In this document: positions 13,848 through 20,993 of the stretch, piece after piece | Numbering within the stretch: position 1 is the stretch's first letter | Layout of the letters: each line of letters starts with the position of its first letter | Assembly (NCBI GenBank): GCA_043721915.1 | Contig: JAYSPV010000136.1 | Coordinates: forward strand, 1 to 20,993 | Source of the DNA: UBA668 sp043721915 | GTDB lineage: Bacteria > Actinomycetota > Acidimicrobiia > Acidimicrobiales > Ilumatobacteraceae | Reading direction: 5' to 3' | Length of the DNA: 20,993 nt | Program-made: the position numbers and the translations under genes | Notes under the pieces: model-generated | Database searches by the model: none | What the model was told of the DNA's origin: nothing | What the model saw: the letters and a program-made list of their open reading frames with translations, nothing else

Positions 13848-14636
13848 ATGAACACCGAACAGCTCGACACGGCTCGGTTCGACACGATCATCGCCACCAC
13901 CGATGGCACTCGAGGCGCGCTGACGCTCAACCGGCCCGACAAGTTGAATCCGCTCAGCGGCCACACGTTGCACGAGATCGAACTCGCAGCGAGGTGGTTC
14001 GACGAGCACCATGACCTGAAAGTGGTCGTGGTCAGCGGTGCCGGCCGTTCGTTCTCCGCAGGCGCGGATCTCTCGGCGTTCAGCACTGCGGCGCCGATGG
14101 AGGACCGTCAGGTGGGCTGGCGGATGGGTCGTGCGCTCGACGAGATGCGGGCGGTGACCGTCGCCCGGTTGCACGGGTGGTGCATCGGTGGCGGTCTGAT
14201 CGTCGCCGCCGGGTGCGATCTGCGAGTGGCCGCGGACACCGCTCGCTTCTCGATTCCCGAAGTCGATCTCGGCATCCCGCTGGCGTGGGGTGGCATCCCG
14301 CGACTGGTGCGCGAGATCGGCCCGGCGCTCACCAAGGAGCTGGTGATGACCTGTCGGCCGTTCGACGCCGCCGAGGCGCGCGCTGCGGGCTTCGTCAACC
14401 GAGTCGTGCCCGAGGCCGCGCTCGACGACGAGGTGGAGGCATTGGTGCAGCAGTTGCTGCAGAAGCCGAAGCTGGCTCGGCTGGAGACGAAGGCGCACGT
14501 CAACGCGGTGACCGAGAGCATGGTCGGCACCGGCCGCAGCTGGGCTGACGCCGATGGCCTCTACGCAGGCCTGCGCGATGAGGAAGGGCGCGCCAGCGCG
14601 GCCGCGTACGTGGCCCGCCTTCGTTCCAAGTCCTGA
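13848..14636 (+). CDS. Enoyl-CoA hydratase/isomerase (crotonase) family protein
   Basis: A 262-residue crotonase-fold protein acting on acyl-CoA thioesters. The two oxyanion-hole segments are present: RSFSAGADLSAF (67-78) and WCIGGGLIV (111-119). Compared with rat enoyl-CoA hydratase, the second catalytic glutamate is kept (E138 in FSIPEVDLG, equivalent to E164). The first one (E144) is replaced by I118, with the correct 20-residue spacing between the two. Many crotonases with one glutamate are isomerases or other enzymes, so hydratase activity should not be assumed. The ATG at 13848 is preceded by AGGA; an in-frame GTG at 13830 overlaps the end of the zinc-ribbon gene and is the alternative start. 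Confidence 0.9.
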   Translation: MNTEQLDTARFDTIIATTDGTRGALTLNRPDKLNPLSGHTLHEIELAARWFDEHHDLKVVVVSGAGRSFSAGADLSAFSTAAPMEDRQVGWRMGRALDEMRAVTVARLHGWCIGGGLIVAAGCDLRVAADTARFSIPEVDLGIPLAWGGIPRLVREIGPALTKELVMTCRPFDAAEARAAGFVNRVVPEAALDDEVEALVQQLLQKPKLARLETKAHVNAVTESMVGTGRSWADADGLYAGLRDEEGRASAAAYVARLRSKS

Positions 14637-14649
14637 CTCGAGAACCGCC

Positions 14650-15618
14650 TCACGGGGCACGCAACACTGCGTAGAACGCATCGCGCATCAGCACGGCAAG
14701 AGCCGCCACGTCGTCCACCGAGGTGACGTTCTTCTGCGATGGGTCGGGCGGTGCCGGTGATTCGGCGTCGGCGACAGCCGGGAACTCGATGAGCACCGAG
14801 GGGTGCCCGGCGATGACGCGCTCCTGGCCCTCCCACAGGAAGGCTCGGACGCCGTCGTTGACGCGGCCGGCGTTGTTGATCGGCCCCCAGCCCACGGCGT
14901 CCGACATCGCCTGGGCGACCTTGGTGGCGATCCCGCCGTTGTGTGCGCCGATCCACTGGTATGGCGAGTGCACATGAATCGTCAGCACCGGTTGGAAGAG
15001 CTCGGTCGCGTTCATCACAGCGCGTGCCTCGGGTGTCGCCAGTCGGAACCCGTCGCGATTGGGGTCGACGTCGTCCGCAGTCCGCCGAGTGTGCGCCGCG
15101 AGGCCGTCCGGGTTCACCGTCGGCACCAACCAGATGCCGAACGTCGTCGGGGGTTGCTCGCGGATGGCGCGCACGAACCATGCCGGAGCGCATTCGTCAC
15201 CGTGCACCTGGCCGAGGACGAGCACTTGCGGTCCATCGGCGGTGCCCCAGTGCTCCGCCCAGATCGGTCGGCCCTGCGAGCTGGCACCGATCCGCTCGTA
15301 CTGCGCGGCGACGGCTCCGGTGTCGTTGCGGTACCCGATTGCGCCTGCTGTGATCGTGTCGCAGGTACCGATCGGGATGTCGGCGTAGGAAGGGTCGAGC
15401 GGCGCTGGCGCCACTGTCGGCGCGACCGTGGTGGTCGTCGCGAGGGTGGTGGGCGTGATGGAGGCGGTGGTGTCGGCTGGTGCAGCGGTGGTCGTCAGCG
15501 CGGCAGCGGTCGACGGGGCTACCGAGGTGGGTGCGGCCGGGGCAGCCGAGGACGAACACGACGCAACCGCGCCCGCCACGAGCAGCGACGTCATGAGGCG
15601 TGGCAGCGACCGGCTCAC
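14650..15618 (-). CDS. Lipoprotein M14-like zinc carboxypeptidase
   Basis: A 322-residue predicted exported lipoprotein. The N-terminus (start GTG 15618) has a basic n-region (SRSLPR), a short hydrophobic stretch and a lipobox AVASC with C21. A Thr/Ala/Pro-rich linker (about 22-75) then tethers the domain outside the membrane. The M14 motifs follow: GQVHGDE (H139, E142 for zinc), DPNRDGF (N187, R188 for the substrate carboxylate), TIHVHSPYQW (H215/H217, third zinc ligand) and VLIEFPA (E278, catalytic base). It is probably a cell-wall or peptide-cleaving carboxypeptidase or amidase (MpaA-like). The GTG overlaps the oxidoreductase stop as GTGA, so the two form an operon. It converges on the crotonase with a 13-bp gap and no visible terminator. 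Confidence 0.88.
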   Translation of the reverse strand: MSRSLPRLMTSLLVAGAVASCSSSAAPAAPTSVAPSTAAALTTTAAPADTTASITPTTLATTTTVAPTVAPAPLDPSYADIPIGTCDTITAGAIGYRNDTGAVAAQYERIGASSQGRPIWAEHWGTADGPQVLVLGQVHGDECAPAWFVRAIREQPPTTFGIWLVPTVNPDGLAAHTRRTADDVDPNRDGFRLATPEARAVMNATELFQPVLTIHVHSPYQWIGAHNGGIATKVAQAMSDAVGWGPINNAGRVNDGVRAFLWEGQERVIAGHPSVLIEFPAVADAESPAPPDPSQKNVTSVDDVAALAVLMRDAFYAVLRAP

Positions 15619-16655
15619 CCCAGGATGAGGTCGGCGTAGGCAGCCAGCATTTGCTTGGGGCCGCCGACCATGAAGGTGGTGATGCAGGTCTCCTTCCACT
15701 GCGCCAGCTCGCCGCGGATCTTGTCGGGCGGGCCGACGAGTGCGACGTCTTCCACCATCGCCAGCGGGATCGATGCGGCGGCCTCCTGCTTCTTGCCGGC
15801 CAGGTACAGCTCCTGCACCTTGAGTGCCACGTCCTCGTACCCCATGCGGGCGAAGACTTCGAAGTGGAAGTTGGCGCCACGCGCGCCCATGCCGCCGGCA
15901 TACAACGCGAGGAACGGGCGCACGAAGTTGGCGCACTGCTCGGCGTCGTCGCCTGGGATGATGAACACCGTGCTGGCCACCTCGAAGCGATCGGCCTTGC
16001 CCGCTTCTCCGGACTTGGCGAAGCCCTCGGCGAGGCACTTGCGATAGAAGCCGTCCTCCTTGGGGCTGAAGAACAATGGCAACCAGCCGTCGCAGATCTC
16101 GCCTGCGAGCGCAACGTTCTTGGGGCCTTCTGCGCCGAGGAAGATCGGGATCTCCTTGCGGAGGGGGTGAATGGTGCTCTTCAGCGGCTTGCCCAGGCCT
16201 GTGCCCGCCTTGTGCGGCATGTCGTAGAACTCGCCGTGGTAGTCCACGGGTGTCTCGCGGCGCACGATCTCGCGCACGATCTCGACGTACTCGCGGGTGC
16301 GGGCCAGGGGCCGGGGATAGGGCTGGCCGTACCAACCTTCGACTACCTGCGGGCCGCTCGCACCGAGGCCGAGGATGAAGCGGCCGCCGGAGAGATGATC
16401 GAGCGTCATCGCAGCCATCGCCGTTGCGGCCGGGGTGCGGGCGCTCATCTGCACGATGCCGGTGCCCAACCGGATCTTCTCGGTCTGCGAACCCCACCAG
16501 GCGAGCGGCGTCAGCGCGTCGCTGCCGTAGGCCTCTGCAGTCCAGGCCGAGGTGAAGCCGAGGCGCTCGGCCTCCTGGATCGCGTCGAGCGCGCCTGCCG
16601 GCGGGCCGCTGCCCCAATAGCCGCTGTTGTACCCGAGTTGAATGTCACGTGCCAT
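15615..16655 (-). CDS. LLM-class F420-dependent oxidoreductase
   Basis: A 346-residue luciferase-like monooxygenase-fold protein of the actinobacterial F420-dependent group. Typical blocks are IQLGYNSGYWG, AEAYGSDALTPLAWWGSQT, IRLGTGIVQMSARTP, MTLDHLSGGRFILGLG (the TLDxLSGGRxxLGLG signature) and IPIFLGAEGPKNVALAGEICDGWLP. The signature supports F420 or flavin binding; the substrate is unknown. The ATG at 16655 is only 11 bp from the divergent GNAT start, and a TACGGT hexamer lies 6 nt before it, indicating a leaderless transcript. Confidence 0.92.
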   Translation of the reverse strand: MARDIQLGYNSGYWGSGPPAGALDAIQEAERLGFTSAWTAEAYGSDALTPLAWWGSQTEKIRLGTGIVQMSARTPAATAMAAMTLDHLSGGRFILGLGASGPQVVEGWYGQPYPRPLARTREYVEIVREIVRRETPVDYHGEFYDMPHKAGTGLGKPLKSTIHPLRKEIPIFLGAEGPKNVALAGEICDGWLPLFFSPKEDGFYRKCLAEGFAKSGEAGKADRFEVASTVFIIPGDDAEQCANFVRPFLALYAGGMGARGANFHFEVFARMGYEDVALKVQELYLAGKKQEAAASIPLAMVEDVALVGPPDKIRGELAQWKETCITTFMVGGPKQMLAAYADLILG

Positions 16656-16666
16656 ATGGTGACCGT

Positions 16667-17263
16667 ATGCCACCGACGATCCGCCCAGCGACATCTGCCG
16701 ACAGCGATGCCATCTCCACCTCGCTGGCCAAGGCGTTTCACGACGACCCGGTGAAGTTGCATCTGCTCGGCGGCAAGAGCGTGCCGATCGAGAAGGTCAA
16801 GCCGTTCTTCGCCACGTTCCAGAAGATGCAGTTGCCGCACGGCCACGTCTACACGACCGAGGGCTTCGAGGCGGCTGCGATCTGGGCGCCGCCTGGCCAC
16901 TGGAAGATGCCGTTCTCGCAGGTGGTGAAGAACTCGCCGACGTTCCTGAAGCTGTACGGGCTGCGCCTGTTCCCGAACCTCGGGGTGCTGTCGGCGATGG
17001 AGAAGGCGCACGCCGAGATCGACTACCCGCACTACTACCTGGAGATCATCGGCACCGCGCCCGAGCACCAGGGCAAGGGCTGCGGTGCGGCGCTGATGCA
17101 GCCGATGGTGGAGCGTGCCGACACCGAGGGTGTGGGCATGTACCTGGAGAGCTCGAAGGAGTCGAACATCGCGTTCTACGGTCGCTACGGGTTCGTGGTG
17201 CGGCGTGCGTTGCAGCTGAAGAACGGCCCGCAGATGTGGCTGATGGAGCGCACACCTCGCTGA
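16667..17263 (+). CDS. GNAT-family N-acetyltransferase
   Basis: A 198-residue acetyltransferase. The N-terminus TIRPATSADSDAISTSLAKAF is typical of GNAT strand 1 and helix 1. The acetyl-CoA pyrophosphate loop is APEHQGKGCGAALM (Q/R-x-x-G-x-G), followed by YLESSKESNIAFYGRYGF, the usual motif B ending. The acceptor is unknown. ATG 16667 is chosen over an in-frame GTG at 16649 because a TATGGT hexamer (16655-16660) lies exactly 6 nt upstream, fitting leaderless expression. It diverges from the F420-type oxidoreductase gene. Confidence 0.9.
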   Translation: MPPTIRPATSADSDAISTSLAKAFHDDPVKLHLLGGKSVPIEKVKPFFATFQKMQLPHGHVYTTEGFEAAAIWAPPGHWKMPFSQVVKNSPTFLKLYGLRLFPNLGVLSAMEKAHAEIDYPHYYLEIIGTAPEHQGKGCGAALMQPMVERADTEGVGMYLESSKESNIAFYGRYGFVVRRALQLKNGPQMWLMERTPR

Positions 17264-17325
17264 GGCCGTGCTGGTGACGCAGGGCTACTGTCCTCGTCGT
17301 CGAACAACACGAGGGGGTCGGCGAG

Positions 17326-18465
17326 ATGGCCGAAGTACAGGGTTCATGCGATCCGCGTTTCGAGAAGATGCGCGAGGTTCTGGCCGCCAACATCGAGTCC
17401 GGCGCCGATGTCGGTGCATCGGCCGCGGTGATGCTCGAGGGCGAACTGGTCGTCGACATCTGGGGCGGTTGGGTCGACGAGGCCCACTCGGCGCCATGGC
17501 AGGCCGACACGATCACCAACGTGTGGTCGAGCACCAAGACGCAGATGGCCCTGTGCGCGCTGATGCTCGCCGATCGCGGTCAGCTCGACCTCGATGCAAC
17601 GGTGGCCACCTACTGGCCCGAGTTCGCTGCCAACGGCAAGGAGGGTGTGCTCGTGAAGCACCTCCTGTCGCACACGTCCGGTGTGTCGGGGTGGGATCAG
17701 CCGATCACGGTGGACGACATCTATGACTGGGAGAGGAGCACGGCGAAGCTGGCTGCCCAGGCGCCGTGGTGGGAGCCCGGTACCGCCTCCGGCTACCACG
17801 CGCTCAACCAGGGGCACCTCGTGGGCGAGGTCATCCGTCGCATCACCGGCAAGAAGCTGGGCGAGTTCTTCCGCGACGAAGTGGCCGTCCCCCTGGGTAT
17901 CGACTTCCACATCGGCCTCGCCGAGAGCGAGTTCGGTCGCATCTCCAACGTCATCCCGCCGCCGCCGCTGCCGATCGACATGTCGCTGCTGGATCCGAAC
18001 ATGGTGGTCGTGAAGACGTTCACCGGCCCCGCACCCGGCGCAGAAGCGTCGTGGACGAAGGAGTGGCGTCAGGCCGACATCGGTGCCGCCAACGGCCACG
18101 GCAATGCACGCTCGATCGCCATCCCGCAGAGTGCCATCAGCAACGGTGGTGTCGTCAACGGCCTCCGCCTGCTGTCACAGGCGACGATCGATCGCATCTT
18201 CGAGGTGCAGGCGGACGGCATCGACCAGGTCCTGATGATCCCGTCGAAGTTCGGCATCGGCTACGGCCTGGCCACTGATGCGATGCCGTTCCTCCCCGCC
18301 GGCATCGGCTGCGGGTGGGGTGGCTGGGGCGGCTCGCTGGTGATCAACGATCTCGAGCATCGGATGACCATCACGTATGTGATGAACAAGATGGAGAGCG
18401 GGTTGGTGGGCGACGAGCGCGGCTCAGCGCTCGTGATGGCAGCTCTGGCAGCGGTGGGCGCCTAG
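17326..18465 (+). CDS. Beta-lactamase-fold serine hydrolase (EstB/class C-like)
   Basis: A 379-residue protein of the beta-lactamase-related family (Pfam Beta-lactamase; esterases, DD-peptidases). The nucleophile motif is S68-S-T-K71 (WSSTKT), the general-base tyrosine is Y157 in SGYHALNQG, and the third motif reads GWGGWGG (330-336) in place of KTG/HTG, as in EstB-type esterases. HLLSHTSGV (112-120) is another family hallmark. There is no signal peptide, so it is probably cytosolic and an esterase rather than a drug-resistance beta-lactamase. The ATG follows a purine-rich GAGGGGG about 8-14 nt upstream. It lies 62 bp after the GNAT gene in the same direction. Confidence 0.9.
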   Translation: MAEVQGSCDPRFEKMREVLAANIESGADVGASAAVMLEGELVVDIWGGWVDEAHSAPWQADTITNVWSSTKTQMALCALMLADRGQLDLDATVATYWPEFAANGKEGVLVKHLLSHTSGVSGWDQPITVDDIYDWERSTAKLAAQAPWWEPGTASGYHALNQGHLVGEVIRRITGKKLGEFFRDEVAVPLGIDFHIGLAESEFGRISNVIPPPPLPIDMSLLDPNMVVVKTFTGPAPGAEASWTKEWRQADIGAANGHGNARSIAIPQSAISNGGVVNGLRLLSQATIDRIFEVQADGIDQVLMIPSKFGIGYGLATDAMPFLPAGIGCGWGGWGGSLVINDLEHRMTITYVMNKMESGLVGDERGSALVMAALAAVGA

Positions 18466-18489
18466 CCACCGCCGAGCGGCCGTAGCCGC
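18451..18489. terminator. Two small GC hairpins between convergent genes
   Basis: GCGGTGG (18451-18457) pairs with CCACCGC (18466-18472) around the hydrolase stop codon, and GCGGC (18476-18480) pairs with GCCGC (18485-18489) around a CGTA loop. They sit between the convergent serine hydrolase and P450 genes, where a terminator is expected. The stems are short and there is no U-tract, so this is tentative. Confidence 0.4.
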
Positions 18490-18497
18490 GCTGCGCG

Positions 18498-19715
18498 TCA
18501 GTGGCCGGGGTCGAATGTCACCGGCATGTGGGCCGGGCCGAAGATGCCGACACCATCGGGCTTCCACTCGGTCGGCCCGTCGAGGCGCAGGTTCGGCATC
18601 CGTTGCGCGAGCAATGGCAGCGCCTCCTGCAGTTCGGCGCGGGCGAGCGCCTGACCGAGGCAGTAGTGGATGCCGGAACCGAACGTCAGCTGCGGCTGGT
18701 CGCTCTTCTGGGTCGTGATGTCGAACACCATCGGCTCATCGAACACTGCGGTGTCGCGATTTGCTTCGGCGAGGCCGACCGAGACGAACGTGCCGGCGGG
18801 GAACACCACGTCGCGGTATTCGATGTCGACGCTGGCGAAGCGGGCCGTGCCACGGACTGCGCCGAAGTAGCGCATCGTCTCCTCGACGGCACGCTGCGCG
18901 AGCTCCGGCCGTTCAGCGAGCAGCGCCCACTGATCGGGGTGTTCGGCGAACAGGCCGAGAGCGCAGCCCAACTGGTTGCGGGTGGTGTCGGTGCCGCCCA
19001 CGATGACGGCGTTGACCATCATCACCAGCTCGTCGGTGCTCAGCTTGTCGCCCGCCTCCTCGGCGGCGATCAGGTCGGTGAGCAGGTCGTCGGCAGGCTT
19101 GCTGCGCCGCTGTGCGATCAGCTCGCGCGTGTAGGTGTCCAACTCGTCCTGCGTCCGCATGATCAGATCGAGTTTGCTCGCCACGTCGAGCGAGAAGATC
19201 TCCAGGATGTCGTTGGCCCAACGGCTGAACAGCTGCCAATCGCTCTTGGGCGCACCGAGCAGCTCGCAGATGATCGGGATCGGGTACGGCTCGCAGAGGT
19301 CCACGGCGACGTCCGCCCTACCGGCTGCCGCGACCGTGTCGACGAGACCGTTGATGACCTCGCGCATGAACGGCCGGAGGCGGTCGGCCTGCCGTGGCGA
19401 GAAGCCCGGCGCGACGAGGCGACGGAGGCGGAGGTGCGTGTCGCCCTCGGCGGACAGGATGCTGATGCCCTGCCGTTGTAGGAACCGCTCGTCGGTGATG
19501 CCCATGATCTCGGGGATGCGGCCCGATGCGCTGTGCCAGCGCTTGTCGCGCAGCACGCTGGTGACATCGTCGTAGTGCCACACCGCGTAGCCGAACAGGC
19601 TCTTCACGATCCAGGTGTCGGCCGGCAGCACCACGTCGGAACCGAAACGCTGAGCGGCGTTGCCTTCGTTGAACACCATCGTCGGGATGTCGAGCTCGTG
19701 CACCGGTGTGGCCAT
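18498..19715 (-). CDS. Cytochrome P450
   Basis: A 405-residue soluble bacterial P450 monooxygenase. The C-helix heme-propionate residues are in DTHLRLR (92-98). The I-helix oxygen-activation motif is VGGTDTT (239-245), with Gly where Ala is most usual. ExxR is E279-x-x-R282, and the heme loop is FGSGIHYCLGQALA with thiolate C352. Substrate unknown; sequence style is like bacterial steroid/terpene or fatty-acid P450s (inference). No ferredoxin or reductase gene adjoins it. The ATG at 19715 has TAGCGT exactly 6 nt upstream (19722-19727), so the transcript is probably leaderless. The 19-bp repeat array begins 48 bp upstream and might regulate it. Confidence 0.95.
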   Translation of the reverse strand: MATPVHELDIPTMVFNEGNAAQRFGSDVVLPADTWIVKSLFGYAVWHYDDVTSVLRDKRWHSASGRIPEIMGITDERFLQRQGISILSAEGDTHLRLRRLVAPGFSPRQADRLRPFMREVINGLVDTVAAAGRADVAVDLCEPYPIPIICELLGAPKSDWQLFSRWANDILEIFSLDVASKLDLIMRTQDELDTYTRELIAQRRSKPADDLLTDLIAAEEAGDKLSTDELVMMVNAVIVGGTDTTRNQLGCALGLFAEHPDQWALLAERPELAQRAVEETMRYFGAVRGTARFASVDIEYRDVVFPAGTFVSVGLAEANRDTAVFDEPMVFDITTQKSDQPQLTFGSGIHYCLGQALARAELQEALPLLAQRMPNLRLDGPTEWKPDGVGIFGPAHMPVTFDPGH

Positions 19716-19762
19716 GAACGAACGCTACGTCGCGCATCGATTGCTTCTGTCACCCAGCCGCC

Positions 19763-19887
19763 CCATCCGAGTGCGAGCCGACCATCCGAGTGCGAGCCGA
19801 CCATCTGAGTGAAGGCGGTGCATCCGAGTGGCAGCGGGCCACCGGGGTGCGCGCTGGCACTCGGATGGTCGCCAGGCACGCGGATGG
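19763..19887. repeat. Array of 19-bp units: five direct, then two inverted
   Basis: Units start at 19763, 19782, 19801, 19820 and 19839, exactly 19 bp apart. The first two are identical (CCATCCGAGTGCGAGCCGA) and the next three are progressively diverged. Two inverted units follow at 19850-19868 and 19869-19887, each ending in CGGATGG; the first of them begins within unit 5. CCATCCGAGTGC (19763-19774) can pair perfectly with 19857-19868, so a long cruciform or RNA hairpin is possible. The array fills most of the 189-bp gap between ald (stop 19905) and the P450 start, and could be an ald terminator, a multi-site operator for the P450, or a decaying repeat element. Confidence 0.8.
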
Positions 19888-19904
19888 CAGGGGGTACGGG
19901 AGAG

Positions 19905-20993
19905 TTATGCGAGTGCGTTGGCGGGTTCCACGAACGGCGTGCCGAGGAACTCGGCGACAGGGGCGTTGGTGATGCTGCCGGCATGGGTGTTGAGGCCGAG
20001 CGCGAGTGCATGGTCGCGGCGGCAGGCAGCGGCGACGCCGTGCACCGCGAGATCGAGCTGGTACGGCAGTGTCGCGTTGGTCAGCGCGTACGTGCTGGTG
20101 TGCGGCACCGCGCCGGGCATGTTGCCCACGGCGTAGTGCAGCACGCCGTGCAGTTCGTACACCGGGGCCTCGTGGGTGGTCTCGTGGATGGTCTCGATGC
20201 AGCCGCCCTGGTCGACCGCGACGTCGACGATGACGGCGCCCTTCTTCATCGTGCGCACCATGTCCTCGGTCACAACGGTGGGCGCCCGTCCGCCGGCAAC
20301 GAGCACTGCGCCGATCACGAGGTCGGCGTCGGCGATGTTGCGTTCGAGCGCGCCACGGTTGGAGGCGAGGGTGACGATGCGGCCCTTGTTGATCTGATCG
20401 ACCCAACGCAGGCGATCGAGGTTCTTGTCGAACAACACGACCTCGGCCTCCATGCCGGCGGCGATCCACGCCGAGTTCCAGCCGACGTTGCCTGCACCCA
20501 GCACCACGACCTTCGCCGGCTGCACGCCGGGCGCACCGCCCATCAGCACGCCGCGGCCGCCGTTGTGGCGCTCGAGATAGTGCGCGCCCATCTGCGGGGC
20601 GAGACGGCCCGCGACTTCGCTCATCGGCGCCAGCAGTGGCAGCGCGCCGCCGGGGAGCTGCACGGTCTCGTAGGCCAGTGCCGTCGTGCCGGAGGCGACC
20701 AAGGCGCTGGCGACCGCTGGATACGCGGCAAGGTGAAGGTACGTGAACAGCGTGAGGTCGGCGCGCAGGAAGCCGAACTCCTCGGCCTTGGGCTCCTTCA
20801 CCTTGACGACCATCTGCTGTGCCCACGCGTCGGCGGCGGTGGGCACGATGGTGGCCCCGGCGGCGACGTAGTCGTCGTCGTGGAAGCTGGCGCCCTCACC
20901 GGCGCCGGTCTCGACGAACACCCCGATGCCGTGGCGTTCGAACTCGCGCACGCCGTCGGGCGTCATCGCGACCCGATACTCCTGCGTCTTGAT
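19905..20993 (-). CDS. ald: Alanine dehydrogenase (5' end outside the window)
   Basis: The frame is open to the window edge, giving 362 residues and lacking only a handful at the start; the visible N-terminus IKTQEYRVAMTPDGVREFERHG matches the family opening (KEIKxxExRVAlTP). It interconverts L-alanine and pyruvate plus ammonium with NAD. Visible features are MVVKVKEPKAEE (substrate lysine), FTYLHLAAYP (catalytic His), the nucleotide loop VVVLGAGNVGWNSA, DVAVDQGGCIETIHETTHEAPVY and the NMPGAVPHTSTYALTNATLPY signature. Length and motifs are normal. It stands alone, transcribed towards the 19-bp repeat array. Confidence 0.95.
   Translation of the reverse strand: MKTQEYRVAMTPDGVREFERHGIGVFVETGAGEGASFHDDDYVAAGATIVPTAADAWAQQMVVKVKEPKAEEFGFLRADLTLFTYLHLAAYPAVASALVASGTTALAYETVQLPGGALPLLAPMSEVAGRLAPQMGAHYLERHNGGRGVLMGGAPGVQPAKVVVLGAGNVGWNSAWIAAGMEAEVVLFDKNLDRLRWVDQINKGRIVTLASNRGALERNIADADLVIGAVLVAGGRAPTVVTEDMVRTMKKGAVIVDVAVDQGGCIETIHETTHEAPVYELHGVLHYAVGNMPGAVPHTSTYALTNATLPYQLDLAVHGVAAACRRDHALALGLNTHAGSITNAPVAEFLGTPFVEPANALA

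Noticed and set aside
16652..16660. Shared CCATATGGT in the TetR operator (7481-7489) and the GNAT/oxidoreductase gap as a second TetR site
   Set aside because: Only nine bases match and the flanking half-sites differ; the second copy is explained by the overlapping -10 box and start codon.
17326..18465. Antibiotic-resistance class C beta-lactamase
   Set aside because: There is no signal peptide, and the third motif is GWGGWGG as in EstB-type esterases, not KTG.
14650..19715. Secondary-metabolite cluster joining the F420-type oxidoreductase, GNAT, serine hydrolase and P450
   Set aside because: The genes lie on alternating strands with separate promoters, and no core biosynthetic enzyme is present.
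19722..19729. ACGTAGCG-like bases upstream of the P450 (minus strand) as another copy of the loop decamer
   Set aside because: No inverted arms flank it, the match is partial, and the bases are explained by the -10 hexamer.
19763..19887. CRISPR array
   Set aside because: Units are contiguous, 19 bp long and have no unique spacers; no cas genes are present.

Overview
This GC-rich window looks like actinobacterial chromosome. The signs are an F420-type luciferase-like oxidoreductase, frequent GTG/TTG starts, 4-bp ATGA/GTGA gene overlaps, and start codons with a TANNNT -10 hexamer only 6-8 nt upstream (leaderless transcription). The overall flavour suggests Acidimicrobiia (Ilumatobacter-like), but that placement is inference. 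Most of the DNA is ordinary coding sequence. No tRNA, rRNA, CRISPR, transposase or integrase was seen, and no gene-free stretch exceeds 300 bases.

Layout. (1) 1-1261: the 3' end of an unidentified plus-strand gene, then a minus-strand AbiEi/DUF559-type gene with a copy of a 70-bp hairpin repeat at each end. (2) 1262-7448: a tight four-gene minus-strand operon. In transcription order it encodes a fatty-acyl-reductase-like SDR fused to a HAD-IB phosphatase domain, a zinc alcohol dehydrogenase, a LarA-superfamily (DUF2088) protein and a PlsC-type acyltransferase. A divergent TetR gene (7527-8135) is separated from it by a 22-bp perfect palindrome. This is the best candidate for an uncharacterised metabolic system, probably lipid or fatty alcohol/aldehyde linked. 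(3) 8230-9779: an M20 amidohydrolase overlapped by a small DUF1905 protein. (4) 9929-12378: ddl and murF, consecutive peptidoglycan-precursor enzymes, transcribed divergently from a 20-bp gap. (5) 12295-14636: an MFS exporter whose 3' end overlaps murF antisense, then a divergent 49-residue zinc-ribbon protein and a crotonase. (6) 14650-17263: a lipoprotein M14-like peptidase and an F420-type oxidoreductase (minus strand), with a GNAT acetyltransferase starting only 11 bp away on the other strand. (7) 17326-20993: a beta-lactamase-fold serine hydrolase, a cytochrome P450, a 19-bp tandem/inverted repeat array and the 5'-truncated (by the window edge) alanine dehydrogenase.

The most unusual non-coding signal is a set of intergenic palindromes. 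Three (163-232, 1167-1236, 8137-8190) share the decamer TACGTAGCGA in the loop while their stems differ between families. A fourth hairpin (9837-9892) and the 19-bp repeat array (19763-19887) have unrelated sequences. Several sit between convergent genes or just after stop codons and may act as terminators, but the conserved loop needs another explanation.
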